From: Mugil cephalus
Taxonomy: Eukaryota; Chordata; Actinopteri; Mugiliformes; Mugilidae
Reading direction: 5' to 3'
DNA length: 64,000 nucleotides
Assembly (NCBI RefSeq): GCF_022458985.1
Contig: NC_061770.1
Location: 35,693,599 to 35,757,598 of the forward strand
The position numbers were made by a program, and so were the translations under genes. The notes beneath the pieces are model-generated. The model was given only the letters and a program-made list of their open reading frames with translations. It did no database searches and was not told the origin of the DNA. Each line of letters begins with the position of its first letter. The first letter of the stretch is position 1. Shown one piece after another: positions 15,625 through 26,830 of this stretch.

Positions 15625-15925
15625 ACGTAGCTTCTGCGACAACTTGTCATCAGTCCTGAGTCTGGACACATGAAATCTGATTCGTCCTTCTCTGAGGATG
15701 TTTTTGTCTCCCTGGACTCGTCCTGAGACTCTGACACCTCAACACCTTCATGTACACGATACAGAACCAACTCCTTCTGACTGGTTAAGAAGCTACAGAC
15801 GATAAACAAAGAGTTGGAGGAAGAGTCAGGTTTGGTGGTGAAGGTCCACTCCAGTGTGATGTGGTGGTTCTCCTCTGCCTGATAGGAGCTCTGTGTCACA
15901 TTCACTTCAAATGTTGCTGCTGAGG
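15625..15925 (-). pseudogene. broken V-set immunoglobulin exon
   Basis: Closely related to the Ig exon at 24510-24148. It starts from the same cag/AATGTTGCTGCTGAGG junction and reads ATFEVNVTQSSYQAEEN then HHITLEWTFTTKPD. After VEVSESQ about 17 bp present in the intact gene are missing, which shifts the frame. The DDSGQYQCEV region is therefore not read, and no membrane exon follows. The leader exon also appears deleted: text around 16018 jumps from the intron sequence (gatttggacttga) to the region that lies upstream of the leader in the intact gene. Confidence 0.75.
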
Positions 15926-16348
15926 AGACAGAGAGAGAAAGAGAGGAGCAGACACACTGAGAACTGGAACATGGGCTGAGTCTTTCAGCTCCATCACTGA
16001 AGACAGACAATTGATTTGGACTTGAGTCATCAACACATCAGGTCAAAGGTCACTCACTGCACATACAACCAAGACCTGCTGTTGCACCTCCCCCTGTGAG
16101 TACACAGGCTGTGTGAAACCACAGGAACCACAGGTTTGTGGTTAGTTGCTAACCAACAGTAAGAGATATAACCCATGTGCAATACAACCTGGCTAAAAGA
16201 TTCAAAGATACAGATAAATAACAAATTAAAATGTTAATTCTACTATTCATAGCTGTGTTGGTAAAGGGCAATGTCTGATGCAGAAACTCCTACATCTTAA
16301 GTTTAGTAGTATGCACAGCAAAATGATTAATTCAAGATAAATGCACCA

Positions 16349-16432
16349 CATCTTATCTTATCTTATCTTATCTTATCTTATCTTATCTTATCTTATCTTA
16401 TCTTATCTTATCTTATCTTATCTTATCTTATC
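16349..16432. repeat. (TTATC)n microsatellite
   Basis: About 16 uninterrupted copies of a 5-bp unit. Confidence 0.95.
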
Positions 16433-17424
16433 CTAAATCTACATACAAAAGCAGAGAGTGTAAGTTTCATGCTGTCACACGATGTGGATTTTGCTCTCCA
16501 CATTATTTCCTGCCACGATGGTAAATGTACAGAGACTTACTCACGGTAAGGCATGAAGAAATTGTAGATTTCTTGTTGACTTGAAATAACTCCGTCAACG
16601 CCAGAATGATATATGGAATCACAAACATCACCATGCACTGAAGGCTAATCAAGAGACGCTCTGTGTCAACTTCACTCAGAGAGAGCATGTACTCAAAATA
16701 CCACACCACCTCTGCTTAGGAGCAACAATTTGACATTGATCACTGCGTCTGTGCGTGCTTGCTCAGAGACGTCACCTGCCACTTCCTGTAGTTTTTGTTT
16801 CTGAGGAAACAATTGTGAACCAACCATGGACTGAGATGCCAAAGGCTTTATTAAAAACCTCCTCCAGTCCTCTGTTGGACTGGTTGATCATTTTTTTCTA
16901 GGTTTCAAGAACACAGACAATTGTTGACTGCATTTCCAGGAAGAAAATGCAATGTCTCTATTCAGCTGGACCAAAATTGACTTGTCTTGGAAACACTTTG
17001 AATACTTTAAACTAATGCAGAAGTGAAACACTCTGAGACATGAGTTTTTCTTGTGTCACTTTTATTTCAGGATAAAATACAGATTTTAATTGATCACACA
17101 AAGACACAAGTGTGTTTTTTTTCATCATTAACATTTGAATTTTTTGTAGAGCACAGATAAACAAATACATGAGCACAAAGCAGAGCTAGCTGTTATTCTG
17201 TTACTAGTAGCAGGAAAGGACATTCTGGGGATGGAGAAAGAATTGTGTTAGAGGGAGGAAAAGGAGGGTTTGAGGTTGGAGGAGGAGGTGAGTTCGTTGA
17301 GGAGCTGAAAGCTGAAAGTTTACACAAGCTATATATTGACATGTTCATGCATCTTTAAGCCTTTCTGGTGTCGTTTCTGTTGTAATCTCAAAATCATTTG
17401 ATGGTCACAGTAGGAGTCGTACGC
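16433..17424. other. gene-free stretch including ENDOD1-like 3' UTR
   Basis: No coding exon supported. The right part follows the nuclease stop codon on the minus strand and probably holds its 3' UTR. Confidence 0.4.
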
Positions 17425-18611
17425 CTACTTTGGGCAGTTGCAGTTACGGTTAAGATTTGGGTAAAACTCAGTAACAGTTGTGTGGAGAGGACAAACTGTT
17501 TTAGGAAACACTTCAATTCTTTTCCCCAGTCTCTCCAGTTTCTTCTGGAGGTCATACAGAGTTCTAGTCTGCAGGTATTTGGATTCAGGTTCAATATTCT
17601 TGCCCCAGTGTGCACTTGCTAGCCATTTCTTCTCTTTGCTACTGTAGCAGCAGAATGCTGACCAGAGCATGGAAGGAATATTGATCTTGTTGTTGAGGGT
17701 GTTGCTGGTGCCGGGCTGTGCTCCAATTACTACATAACCTTCTACTTCATTTTTGTTTTTAATGCAGTATTCATTCATAACACATTTGATACATTGTTCC
17801 ATGTTGCTCCAGCTTCCACTGTTGAAGTTTATGTTTTGTGGAACAATGTTGGTCAGGGTAAAGGTGGAATTTTTTACAATTTGATCATATCCATAAGAGC
17901 ATGGTAACAAATGGCCTCTATTAAAACCTTGCCCATCAATGTAGTCGGTGTTTCCAGCCTGGCGGTTGTAGGTTTCCTCGTTGTTTGCCTGTCTCATGTT
18001 GTCATTGCCAGTTGTGTCCTCAAGCTGTAACAATTAAAATGAATTACTCGTACAATGTTGCATCAAGTAGATTCAATGTTAGTACTTGATTCCATATAAT
18101 GATTCTTAGGATGTAAGCAAGACAATTTTTGGCACTTAATTCTCAAAGCAAATTCATATTGACAGTTCAGACAATCATTTGGACAATGTCCAAGGAGTCA
18201 GGTTGAGTAGATGAAATGAAAAATGTCAAAAAAACATCCACAAATACTTTAGTATTATGGTATTTTCTTTGTTAAAAAGCTCACCTGTGGTTCAATCATC
18301 CATGTGGGGGGGTTAGGTCTATTGCCTTCATGACTCCCTTTGTACTTTGCAGCAGAAAACACTGGGATCTTGTTGTTGATGTCGTAAAGTGTCACAAAGG
18401 TTCTGGTGTTTTCAAAGGTCTGGCAAATAGGTTTAAATCTGTTCTGGCCATTGATCCTCCCTCCATCCAAGATTCCTGGGATATTTGGTGGAGTTTTCTC
18501 GAGAAAGAAATCATCACAGTCTGCCATCGAGGTCACCACTTTAGTTTCTGTGGGAGCCACGGACAGCAGGAGGAGAACAGCGAGGGGCATGAGGGCCTTC
18601 AGTGAGGTCAT
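17425..18611 (-). CDS. ENDOD1-like secreted DNA/RNA non-specific endonuclease
   Basis: Two coding exons, 18611-18285 and 18024-17425, join in phase 0 to give 308 codons plus stop. The N-terminus is a signal peptide (MTSLKALMPLAVLLLLSVAPTET). The body fits endonuclease domain-containing 1 proteins of the beta-beta-alpha metal nuclease superfamily: CDDFF near the start, a CQTF segment, and the catalytic region GFNRGHLLPC, with the His of RGH as general base, followed by the Asn-rich NIVPQNINFNSGSW (metal-binding Asn). Many Cys (QCIKCVMNEYC; FCCYS; CNCPK) suggest an extracellular or lumenal disulfide-rich protein. A noncoding first exon ends at 19185 (GTGAGT donor), the second exon starts at 18620, and a TATA box lies at 19265-19271. 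Family role: nucleic-acid cleavage, substrate unknown. The reading frame is intact. Confidence 0.85.
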
Positions 18612-19184
18612 GGTGGATCGCTGTGAAAAAATAAAAGACAAATCTGTGTAATGTTATTGTAAGATAATCACTGCTTGTAATAAATCCTGTTATAAATGAA
18701 TCTGTCATTGTGTTGTTTGTTGTGATTATACAGAGTGACGGGGTGGTGCCCCGAGATTTACTTCTTGTAGTAGCTATTTATAGGTATAGATGATTGCCAA
18801 GAACCAAATTGCACACTAGTCATGTGTTAGACGATAAAAGACCGGAGCCAAATCTAATGAAACACATGTAAAGTTTCATAGATGAACAGATTCATCCCAA
18901 AGAAAATATTAATTCTCTCTGATAACTTGATAGATGTCCATCTACTTTGGTTCAAATAGTAATAATTAAAACTAGTAACGTGTGTTGTTGCTGGTTATGT
19001 TAGTTGTATTAACAGAATCGGTTTAGTTAGACTGTGTCCACATGACTTTGTAAAATTAAACTATACTTACAATCTCAGAAAATGGAATAAAATAGTGCAG
19101 TGCATTTGTTTTCTATATTTGTATTCACTGAATTACAGACGCTAAGATAGAGAAAACAAACCGTGAAACTGAAGAATTACTCAC

Positions 19185-19271
19185 CGCCGCTAAGGTTTCC
19201 TGAAAATCACTTGGACTTGTCTCCGTGTTCACAGAGTGATGGTCCTCTAATATGAACTCAGCCTGTTTATA
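19185..19271 (-). promoter_or_regulatory. TATA box and noncoding exon 1 of the nuclease gene
   Basis: On the minus strand TATAAAC at 19271-19265 precedes a short exon ending at 19185 with a GTGAGT donor; the acceptor is at 18622-18621 after a pyrimidine tract. The exact transcription start is not visible. Confidence 0.5.
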
Positions 19272-20518
19272 TTGCCTTCAACCTTTCAGACCTCTGAGAA
19301 ACCTGACAGAATTAAACCACACTGTGCCTCACCTTCACATATTCACAGACTCTACTACCTCTTTATGGTGAAACTGTGATGTGGTGGTTAACACTGATGT
19401 CTCACACCAAGATTCTAAAGTGGTTCTAGGTGTGAGTGAGAATGGTTGTTTGTCTCCGTGTTAGGACCAGCATTCCCTTACTTTACTCATAATGATCTCC
19501 AAGAACTCATTATGCTAAAGATGGCCTTTAACAACCTTCTATCACAAGAGGAACCAGAGCTGTATACATTTCATATCCTTCTAGACCACCTATGTCTCCT
19601 CTCTGCCCGTCACCTTGCCCACTCTTATGTCCATGACTTGAGGGTCATTTACCATGGTACCTTTACCATGGCACTAGCAGCCTTGGAACAACAGTATGAG
19701 CAACTGCACCACCTGGCTCTGAAGGAGATACAGGCCATACTGAACCTCCCTAAACCCCCTCAGGGAGATGTTGAAGGATTTCAAAACTTTGCTGCGAGGG
19801 TAGGATCACTGGTTGGCATGTTGCAAAGCTGAGCTAGGAAAGCTGAGCTAGCAACATGTAGCTCCTGCTGTCCAGAAACATGCGCAGAATCAGAGTGAAG
19901 GTAATGAAGCTGTGGTTGAAACTGTTCTTGGGTCATTTTACGTAGGTAACTGCCTTAAATCCCTTTCCTGCGCTGGGAAAGCAAAACAACTCCTAAGATG
20001 AAGTCCTTGCTATCACCAGGAGGCTTTGAGATGATGCAGCGGGCTAGTGACTTTGCATCTGTTCTTAACCACTTGCAATCTGAAGCCAGACCAGACAGCA
20101 CCGATCTCTGGTTAAAACACAACCACACAGACCCCGCTGAGGGAACATTAGGGCTGAGGTGGCTGAGGCTGAGGTGTTTTTCCGATACCCTGGTCTATAA
20201 ACGTAGGTCTGTAAACTACCAAACCTTAACCATGAGAAATGTGTGCAAAGTGTTGACTTCACAATATGACCCTTTAGGATACCTCATCTCATTTTTACGA
20301 CTACAGGCAAAGTCCTCTTCCAGCAGCATGATGCGTTTACGGCCGTGAATCCACACTTGAAAGAACATTGAAGTAAGTCCTGGATAAAGTTCTATTTCAG
20401 CCTTGCACATTATGGGGAAATGCGGAAGAGAGAGACCAGGTTTCCTTAAAGCAGCTCCCAGAGTCACCTTAGGACGTCAGACTGTCTCAGAGGAAATCTT
20501 GCACTTGGTTCTGGTTGA

Positions 20519-20980
20519 GATAGAATTCAATTCAATTCAATTCAATTCAATTCAATTCAATTCAATTCAATTCAATTCAATTCAATTCAATTCAGTTTTA
20601 TTTATATAGCACAAATAACAATACAAATCGTCTCCAGACGCTTCACAAAAACCAGCCTGCGACCTCCAGAGCAGCCTGAGGGCGACGGTGGCAAGGAAAA
20701 ACTCCCTTTTAACAGGAAGAAACCTTTAGGAGAACCCAGCTCATATGGGGGAACCCATCTGCCGAAGGCCAGCCGGGTAGAGACAGAGAAGATAGAGAGA
20801 GAAGAAGAACAGGAGAAACAATGTGACAGTTTGTGAGTATAAGAGGAATCTTGGTCAGGTTGGTGAATTGTTCATCCAGGTAGGAGTGGACAACTGGAGG
20901 AGGCCATGGAGACTGGGACAGATGTAATTTATGGAGCTCCACAAATCTGATACACAGCACTCCAGACCATGAAGACTTGA
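20519..20980 (-). mobile_element. teleost retroposon with (AATTC)n tail
   Basis: A run of aattc units (about 20523-20594) is followed by agttttatttatatagcac, then gcgacggtggcaaggaaaaactccctttt, aacaggaagaaacct and agccgggtagagaca. This is a well-known fish interspersed repeat. The simple tail lies on its left, so the element reads on the minus strand. Confidence 0.75.
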
Positions 20981-21294
20981 ATGGTTGATGAGGCCACGGC
21001 AGCAGATGTAGCTTAGAACTTCACAGGTCGGATATTCAGCAGTCCAGACCAGAGACCCTCACAATGTGAATGTGAATGTCCTCTGAACTCCAAACTGCTT
21101 GGTTATGCCTCCTCTAACATAGCAGATCCAGACCCTCTTGCACCAAATCTCCTCCTCATTGGGCGGCGAGATGCTTCTCTTCCACAGGCTCTCTATGCAG
21201 GCACTGAATTAACTGGACGAAGGCAGTGGGGCAACAGCCAAGTGCTTGTGGATCGCTTCTGGTCCTGTTTTATTAGACATCACCTTCCAAACCT

Positions 21295-21565
21295 CATCTC
21301 ATCTTCTACTACCTCTTATCCTCACTAGGGTCGCAGGGGTTGCTGGAGCCTATCCCAGCTGTCATCGGGTGAGAGGCAGGGTACACCCTGGACAGGTCGC
21401 CTGTCTATCTCAAGGCCAATACGCAGACAAACAACCATTTGCACTTACACTCGCACCTAGGGTCAATTTAGAGTCACCAATTAGCCTATTGAGCATGTCT
21501 TTGGAGGTGGGAGGTAAGTGGAGTACCCAGAGATAAGGGCTAACCACCGAGTTGCTGTGCCGCCG
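21295..21565. mobile_element. teleost interspersed repeat flanked by 12-bp direct repeat
   Basis: Carries gctggagcctatcccagctg, gggtacaccctggacaggt, tttagagtcaccaatt and ends taaccaccg...tgccgccg. The flanks are an identical ccttccaaacct at 21283-21294 and 21566-21577, so this is a clean insertion into the BEL/Pao fossil. The class is uncertain. Confidence 0.8.
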
Positions 21566-21924
21566 CCTTCCAAACCTACAGTTAAGAAATAAATGGCACA
21601 AGAAATCTAGAGAAAGGAGCAGTTGTACTGTTAATGGACCCCCACTTACCCATCACCTATTGCCATGTCCATAACTAGTTAGAGTGAGACTACCATAAAA
21701 CCGGATGCATAAATGAAGTGAGTGGATTGACAAAGTAGACTTATTTGTTATTCTATAAAAGGATTTATACATGATCTTAATGTTTCTTCATCCTTTTTGT
21801 GTAGGAAAATCATCTGCAACTCAGTGTTTTGTAAGTAAAACCCGAAAGCGACAAAATGTGGATCCTGTGTTTACATGTGCACCCTGCAATAGATGTTCAT
21901 ACATTCTACCTTGACAGAGATGAA

Positions 21925-22010
21925 GAGTCATCAACACATCAGGTCAAAGGTCACTCCTGCAACCAGGACGATGTACTGCACTGTTCTGTCACAGGGTGGC
22001 GCCACTCTGC
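21925..22010. repeat. orphan copy of the Ig-gene 5' flank
   Basis: gaagagtcatcaacac, atcaggtcaaaggtcactc, gcaaccagga and cagggtggcgcca match the sequence upstream of the leader exon of the intact Ig gene (24690-24790) and 16025-16075. No Ig exon remains here. Confidence 0.65.
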
Positions 22011-22154
22011 CTCTTGCGGCTTTGAATGCACCAGTTTTCTAAAGACGTTCTGTCTGATCATCACCTACCAGAGGTCTAGATTAATTATCTACTGATATTT
22101 ACACACTGAACCACATTCAACAGGAGCTAAACTTGGTGCATTCAAGTGATAGTT

Positions 22155-22470
22155 TCCTTGGCAGCAGGGACCTCAAACAAACGTTGAGGTCATGCTGTAT
22201 GGCTGTATGCTGTATTTTCCTCTCAGAGCAAACCACAATCTCTCCTGGGTTTCTCCTCTGGACGACTCTGTCTGAGATTCTTGGAGAATTCAAGAAGCGT
22301 CACATGAATTTCAGAGATAATTTCTCACAATTACCACAACACTTCTCCAAATTCACCAAACTTCTTTTTAATACATAAGAACTGCATGTGTCGAGAAAAT
22401 AACGAGTGCAGAAATTGTATTGGAAGTATTTTACAAGGAAGTAAGATACTGTAGCTAGTGTCAGTAAATA
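22155..22470. repeat. segmental duplicate of 11805-12180
   Basis: Paralogous non-coding segment paired with 11805-12180 (shared phrases listed there). Confidence 0.7.
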
Positions 22471-23209
22471 GCTGTGAATACAGAGAATAGCTTGTTGATA
22501 GATATGTGTTCATTCACTCTTCACATTTCTGTTATAGCTGCGTCAGTTCACAAAATGCCAGTGGCATTAATAACAGCAGGTGGTCTAACAGTCAATTCAA
22601 AAGCTTGAAGGCAGCAAACCTCAAAAAAAAAAAATGTAACTGTGCCTAACACAATATTCGTAACACAAGATTAATGCTGACACCATTTAGTCCAAGTTTA
22701 GAAAACAGGTCCAGACTTAGCTGTAAATTTCGCCGCTAACTAGCCTACATGCAGCACATGGCTACATGCTACAACTAAAAACACATGAAGGACATCAGTC
22801 CATAACTAGACTGAAATCACCCGGTGTCTCTATACAGCTAAACTAAGCTGGAGGAAAACTTCACATTGATTTGTGACAAATTTTAGCTTAAAGATCCACA
22901 GATAAACACATCATAGAGGCAGATCAGGTATAAAGATGAAGCAGGTATAAAGGAGAAGGCAAAGACATAGGAGGTATTTACACCAAAAATGTAATAAGGC
23001 AAAGCAGCACAATGTGGACTCAGGGGAGGGGAAGCACGCAGGAAGTTGCACCATTAATAGTAGTGCTCTGAGAACAAGGAAGTTCCACATGACTGGACAT
23101 GTTCACTAGAAACCCCCTTAAGAAACTGGACTTGTAATTCCTCCAGTTTGTATGTGAATATCCTCAAGTTAAGGCTGCACTTTAAACCCAGATTCATGCA
23201 AGCACTGTA
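22471..23209. other. gene-free stretch
   Basis: No supported gene or recognisable element. Confidence 0.35.
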
Positions 23210-23490
23210 ACTTGAATACGTTCTGATCAACAGGCAAAACAACAGAAACTGTGTCCACATACATATGGACATGAGTGGATTTATAGAAGGGGTGTTTTAT
23301 CCCATGGGATCTGAAAGCACCAGATCATTTTCCCAGCTTCTTAATGTGATTTGATCTCCTTGATAACATGTGATGAAACAAACTGAGGACAGAGTTCACT
23401 ACATCCCTGGTTAGCAGGATGACGGTGCCCTCTTGTGGCCTTCATCACATTTCAGAACAGATCAGATTTGTAGCTGAAGAAGCCTCGGAT
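23210..23490. repeat. block R, copy 1 (shared with the TRIM array)
   Basis: Shares caacagg.aaaacaacagaaac, catatggacatgagtgga, ccagatcattttcccagctt, tgataacatgtgatgaa, ctacatccctggttag and gcgccctcttgtggcc-like text with 30040-30330, 33745-34020 and 37430-37700. It lies outside the TRIM array and suggests the region was once part of a longer duplicated unit. Confidence 0.75.
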
Positions 23491-23853
23491 GAATAGTTGG
23501 ACGTCTTCAAGAAACGTTGAACTAACTCGAGTTTTGAATATGTGATGTTTACGTTAGCAAAGCAGCAGATGATGGAGAAAACCAGAATGAAATCATCTTT
23601 GTTTTCTCAAGAACTTTTGCACAAAAGCTCAATCTGTAACTACTGACTCACTCTTTAAAGTGTGAGAGCTTCAGAATAATCCAGAGCAGGTTTCATGAAG
23701 ACTCTCCATGACTGTATCATTTGATAAAGACTAATTATTTACAATGACTTCAGTTATTAATGCTTTAAGAACTCATTTAAACTCAGATTATCAGGAACAT
23801 CATTTACACTGAATAATAAGGAAGTAAGTGGAGGACTTAGCTTTTACACAAAC

Positions 23854-24674
23854 CTACATTTCTATGTGTTTTTCGACCTTTCTTGGTTTCTGACAACAAA
23901 CCACAATACAGACAGACACCAGAGCTGATGCCGCTCCTGCTAACGCTGCTACAGTTGTTAGTCCATCATTTAGTCTCCCCTGTCCTCCGGTCTCTGGTTC
24001 TGGACTCAACGTTGGTCTCTGAGTTTGAGGCTGATCAGCAGCTGCTGGAAAGAACATCAAAATATTAGTTGATACTTTCTCACATCTCAAAAAACAGTCG
24101 ACATCTTTAAAAAAGGACTTCTAGTAACTTCTACTCTGTCAATTTACCAATGACGTTGAGTTCACATCTGCCAGATCTGGAGCCATAATCTGTGTTGACT
24201 TCACACTGGTACTGACCAGAGTCATCAGTCCTGAGTCTGGACACATGAAGTCTGATTCGTCCTTCTCTGAGGACGTCTTTGTCTCCCTGGACTCGTCCTG
24301 AAAACCATTCATCCAGGGACTCTGACACCTCAACACCTTCACGTAGACGATACAGGACTGAGACTTTCTGATCAGTGACCAGGAAACAGAGGATGTCCAG
24401 TGAAGTGAAAGACATGTCAGGTTTGGTGGTGAAGGTCCACTCCAGTGTGATGTGGTGGTTCTCCTCTGCCTGATAGGAGCTCTGTGTCACATTCACTTCA
24501 AATGTTGCTGCTGAGGAGACAGAGAGAGAAAGAGAGGAGCAGACACACTGAGAACTGGAACTTCAGCTCCATCAATGAAGACTGACAATTGATTTGGACT
24601 TGATCAAGTCAATCTCTAAACTCACCACAGACACATGAGTTGAGGACGATGTGCAGCAGGATCCTGCAGATCAT
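23854..24674 (-). CDS. short type I V-set immunoglobulin receptor
   Basis: Three exons (24674-24626, 24510-24148, 24044-23854) join in phase 1 to give exactly 200 codons plus stop. Residues 1-16 are a leader (MICRILLHIVLNS). Residues 18-137 form a V-set domain ending LRTDDSGQYQCEV and GRCELNV. Residues 138-160 are a short TQRPTLSPEPETGG stalk. About 163-185 is the membrane segment (LAGAASALVSVCIVV). The tail is only about 13 residues (QKPRKVEKHIEM) with no ITIM, ITAM or SPRY. The usual B-strand Cys is replaced in ITLEWTF, while Cys58 (LDILC), Cys119 (YQC) and Cys132 remain, so disulfide pairing is unusual. It resembles fish butyrophilin/B7-like V-set proteins; the ligand is unknown. It may need an adaptor or act as a ligand itself. 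Confidence 0.82.
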
Positions 24675-24891
24675 CTTGTCCCTGTCAGAGGAGACAGAGG
24701 TGAAGAGTCATCAACACTCACTCACTGCAGATACAACCAGGACAATCTACTGCACTGTTTTGCCACAAGGTGGCGCCAGTTTCATCTGATAAACTAAGTC
24801 AAAACTCTAACGTTGACACCACAGCACTTCACGCTTAATCGAGCTATGCTCAAAATTCAACTTTCTCGCTACAGTCCTTGTCTCAGTTTAC

Positions 24892-25382
24892 ATGCAGCGC
24901 AGGAAAATCGAATAACTGTTCTCCTCCTCCACACTAGGTGGCGGTACGTGTCTTTTCAGCGGGATAATAGCACGTTAATACGGTTGACCTATTACGTGAT
25001 ATAACAAACAAGAGTCATTCAGACCGGCGTTTCAAACAACAACCAGACGGATAATAGTACATTTTTTATTCTCGTACGTAACGTTCGCGCTACTTCTGGT
25101 GCAGGTAAGATCCGCGCTATCCCTCAGACAGCTCCGTTTCTCTTCTTCTTCTGCGATCGGCTTTCTTGGACGATTTTGTTGTTGTTTTGTCACACGCCAG
25201 CGCAGCGGTTGTGGAGCATGCGCACACGCATTAGCCAATTGACAAACATTATCTGGCTGTCTAGATCGGATAATGAGAACTCCGATTTTAATCGGAGTAA
25301 CGTGTTTACATGCACTTAAGTTCTCCTGTTATAGTCCGATTAAGGCAATATTTTTTTTCACGTGCATGTAAATGCACTGATT
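24892..25382. mobile_element. non-autonomous DNA transposon (probable)
   Basis: The right end reads, inverted, CAGTGCATTTACATGCACGTG and the left side has CAGTTTACATGCAGCG. Internal copies of tttacatgca and atcgga/tccgat motifs are arranged as inverted repeats. Similar 'ttacatgca' repeats are common in fish. No coding frame was seen, and the ends are diverged, so the limits are approximate. Confidence 0.5.
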
Positions 25383-26654
25383 GTTACAGTGGCAACATGG
25401 TGTAGTGCGGATGTTGTGGTTTTAATTCATCTTGTGGTTTAGTCTGTTACAGCAACTCAGATGTTCTTCAGAGAATCAGACAGTAAACTTCTGTTTCAAA
25501 CATCAAGTGTCTTAACTTGTGTGTCTTCCTCTATTTAATGTTACGCCCTCTTGCTGGAACCTCTTGCTGGAGTATCAAGCAGGCACAGTAGAGAAAAAAG
25601 AATTTGATTCACTTCCATATTAATTAGAAATTTGAGCAAAACAAATATGATAAAATAGTAGATGGTGGAATTAGTGGAATAAAAAAATAGCTTTAGCAAA
25701 CTTGGCACCAGCTAATACTTGTAAAAGTCAACTGAAGAGCTGCCACAGCTCACCAAATGTCCTCAACTTCCTAACAGCAGAGAAACCTTTATTTCTGAGG
25801 GCACCAAGTAATGATAGTCCAGTCTGCAGTTTAAAAGAACCGGCGAGCAGCACGGCCAGAACGTACAGAAACACGAGAAAGTCACGTTTGTCTAGAGAAA
25901 CAAAGAGAGGAAGAAACACTTACCGTCATCCTCTGAATCTGGTTCACGTGTGAGGTCAAGTCTGTTTGCTCCTAACACAGGAAACCAAATGGCAGCTAAA
26001 GACTAAGAAACTTCCTGGAAACAGGAGACTTAAGACCGCCTCTAGGCCAATGGAGAACGATGCTGGTCAGCTGATGTAAGTAAACAAATGAACGCGACAA
26101 GAGAGAGTGACACACAGAAAAAGGGAAGCAATCCCTTTTTCTGTGTGTTGCTGCTCAACAGTATTTTGTGGTTTAACAGTGACATTAAGGTAGGATGTGA
26201 TACAGAGTTGCAAATGAAAAAGTAGTGTCTAACCTTCAATATGACAAACAACTAAACCAAGTCAGAGCCACAGAACAACAAACCAATTTAAATGTAAGTT
26301 CTGCAGGAGGGCAGCAGCTTATGTTTACATGTTATGTTCAATACGGTAACACCTTTTCTGCTCGGCAGCCTCTCCAGAACTGAATAACTGGGAACAAATG
26401 TACATGTGTAGTCCACAGATGAGACCAGTCCATCATCATTCCATTGAAGTTTGTAATATCTGGTCAGTTTATTCATCAACCGGGCATTTGGCAAACCCTT
26501 CTATGTATGGCTATGTCAGAACAGTCAGTAGGTTAAAAGAACAAAATCCAGATACAAGTATGATAATGGTGAAGAATGAAAGGAAGGAAATTTCTCAGTT
26601 ATGCAGGAAACATTATTATAAGCTTTTCAACTGTGTCAAGAGCAATACCTTCAC
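25383..26654. other. gene-free stretch with a short perfect hairpin
   Basis: No supported gene. A possible donor on the minus strand near 25920 (GATGACG then GTAAGT) is isolated. A perfect 16-bp inverted repeat (26110-26125 with 26133-26148) is reported among the findings. Confidence 0.35.
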
Positions 26655-26830
26655 AGTCACAAGAAATATATAATGCAATTATGGTGTTAAAAGACAATAA
26701 AACATGTGATGTGGATAAGATATCTGTGGAGCATTTAAAACTTGCAAGCAGAAAACTCTGTCCCCTAATTGTCACATGTTTAATGGAGTTTTTAGTTCAT
26801 GGTATTTTACCAGATTTCATTTTTATCTTT
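26655..26830 (+). mobile_element. LINE reverse transcriptase fragment
   Basis: A frame reads AIMVLKDNKTCDVDKIS then VEHLKLASRKLCPL and FLVHGILPD. This matches the start of the reverse-transcriptase domain of non-LTR LINEs (pattern 'LK.NK..G.D.IS.EHLK'). It is a fragment only, with frames broken on both sides. Confidence 0.6.

Larger units (their letters stand above)
19446..21700 (+). mobile_element. BEL/Pao retroelement fossil (gag and pol fragments)
   Basis: Fragments resemble BEL/Pao elements: a gag-like segment (ALAALEQQYEQLHHLALKEI) near 19660-19730, a pol segment with VLTSQYDPLGYL near 20245-20290, and an integrase-side segment with SQVLVDRFWSCFI around 21235-21275. The copy is clearly broken, with several breaks and large parts missing, and no LTR pair is visible. 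Two other repeats are inserted in it (about 20519-21110 and 21295-21565). It looks like an old fossil. Confidence 0.7.

Noticed and set aside
16349-16432. Regular short repeat considered as a CRISPR-like array
   Set aside because: It is a 5-bp microsatellite with no spacers, in a vertebrate genome.
18330-18651. Plus-strand frames over the nuclease first exon
   Set aside because: Antisense shadows of the supported ENDOD1-like exon.
20403-20609. Frame ending in an FNSIQ repeat
   Set aside because: Translation of the (AATTC)n tail.
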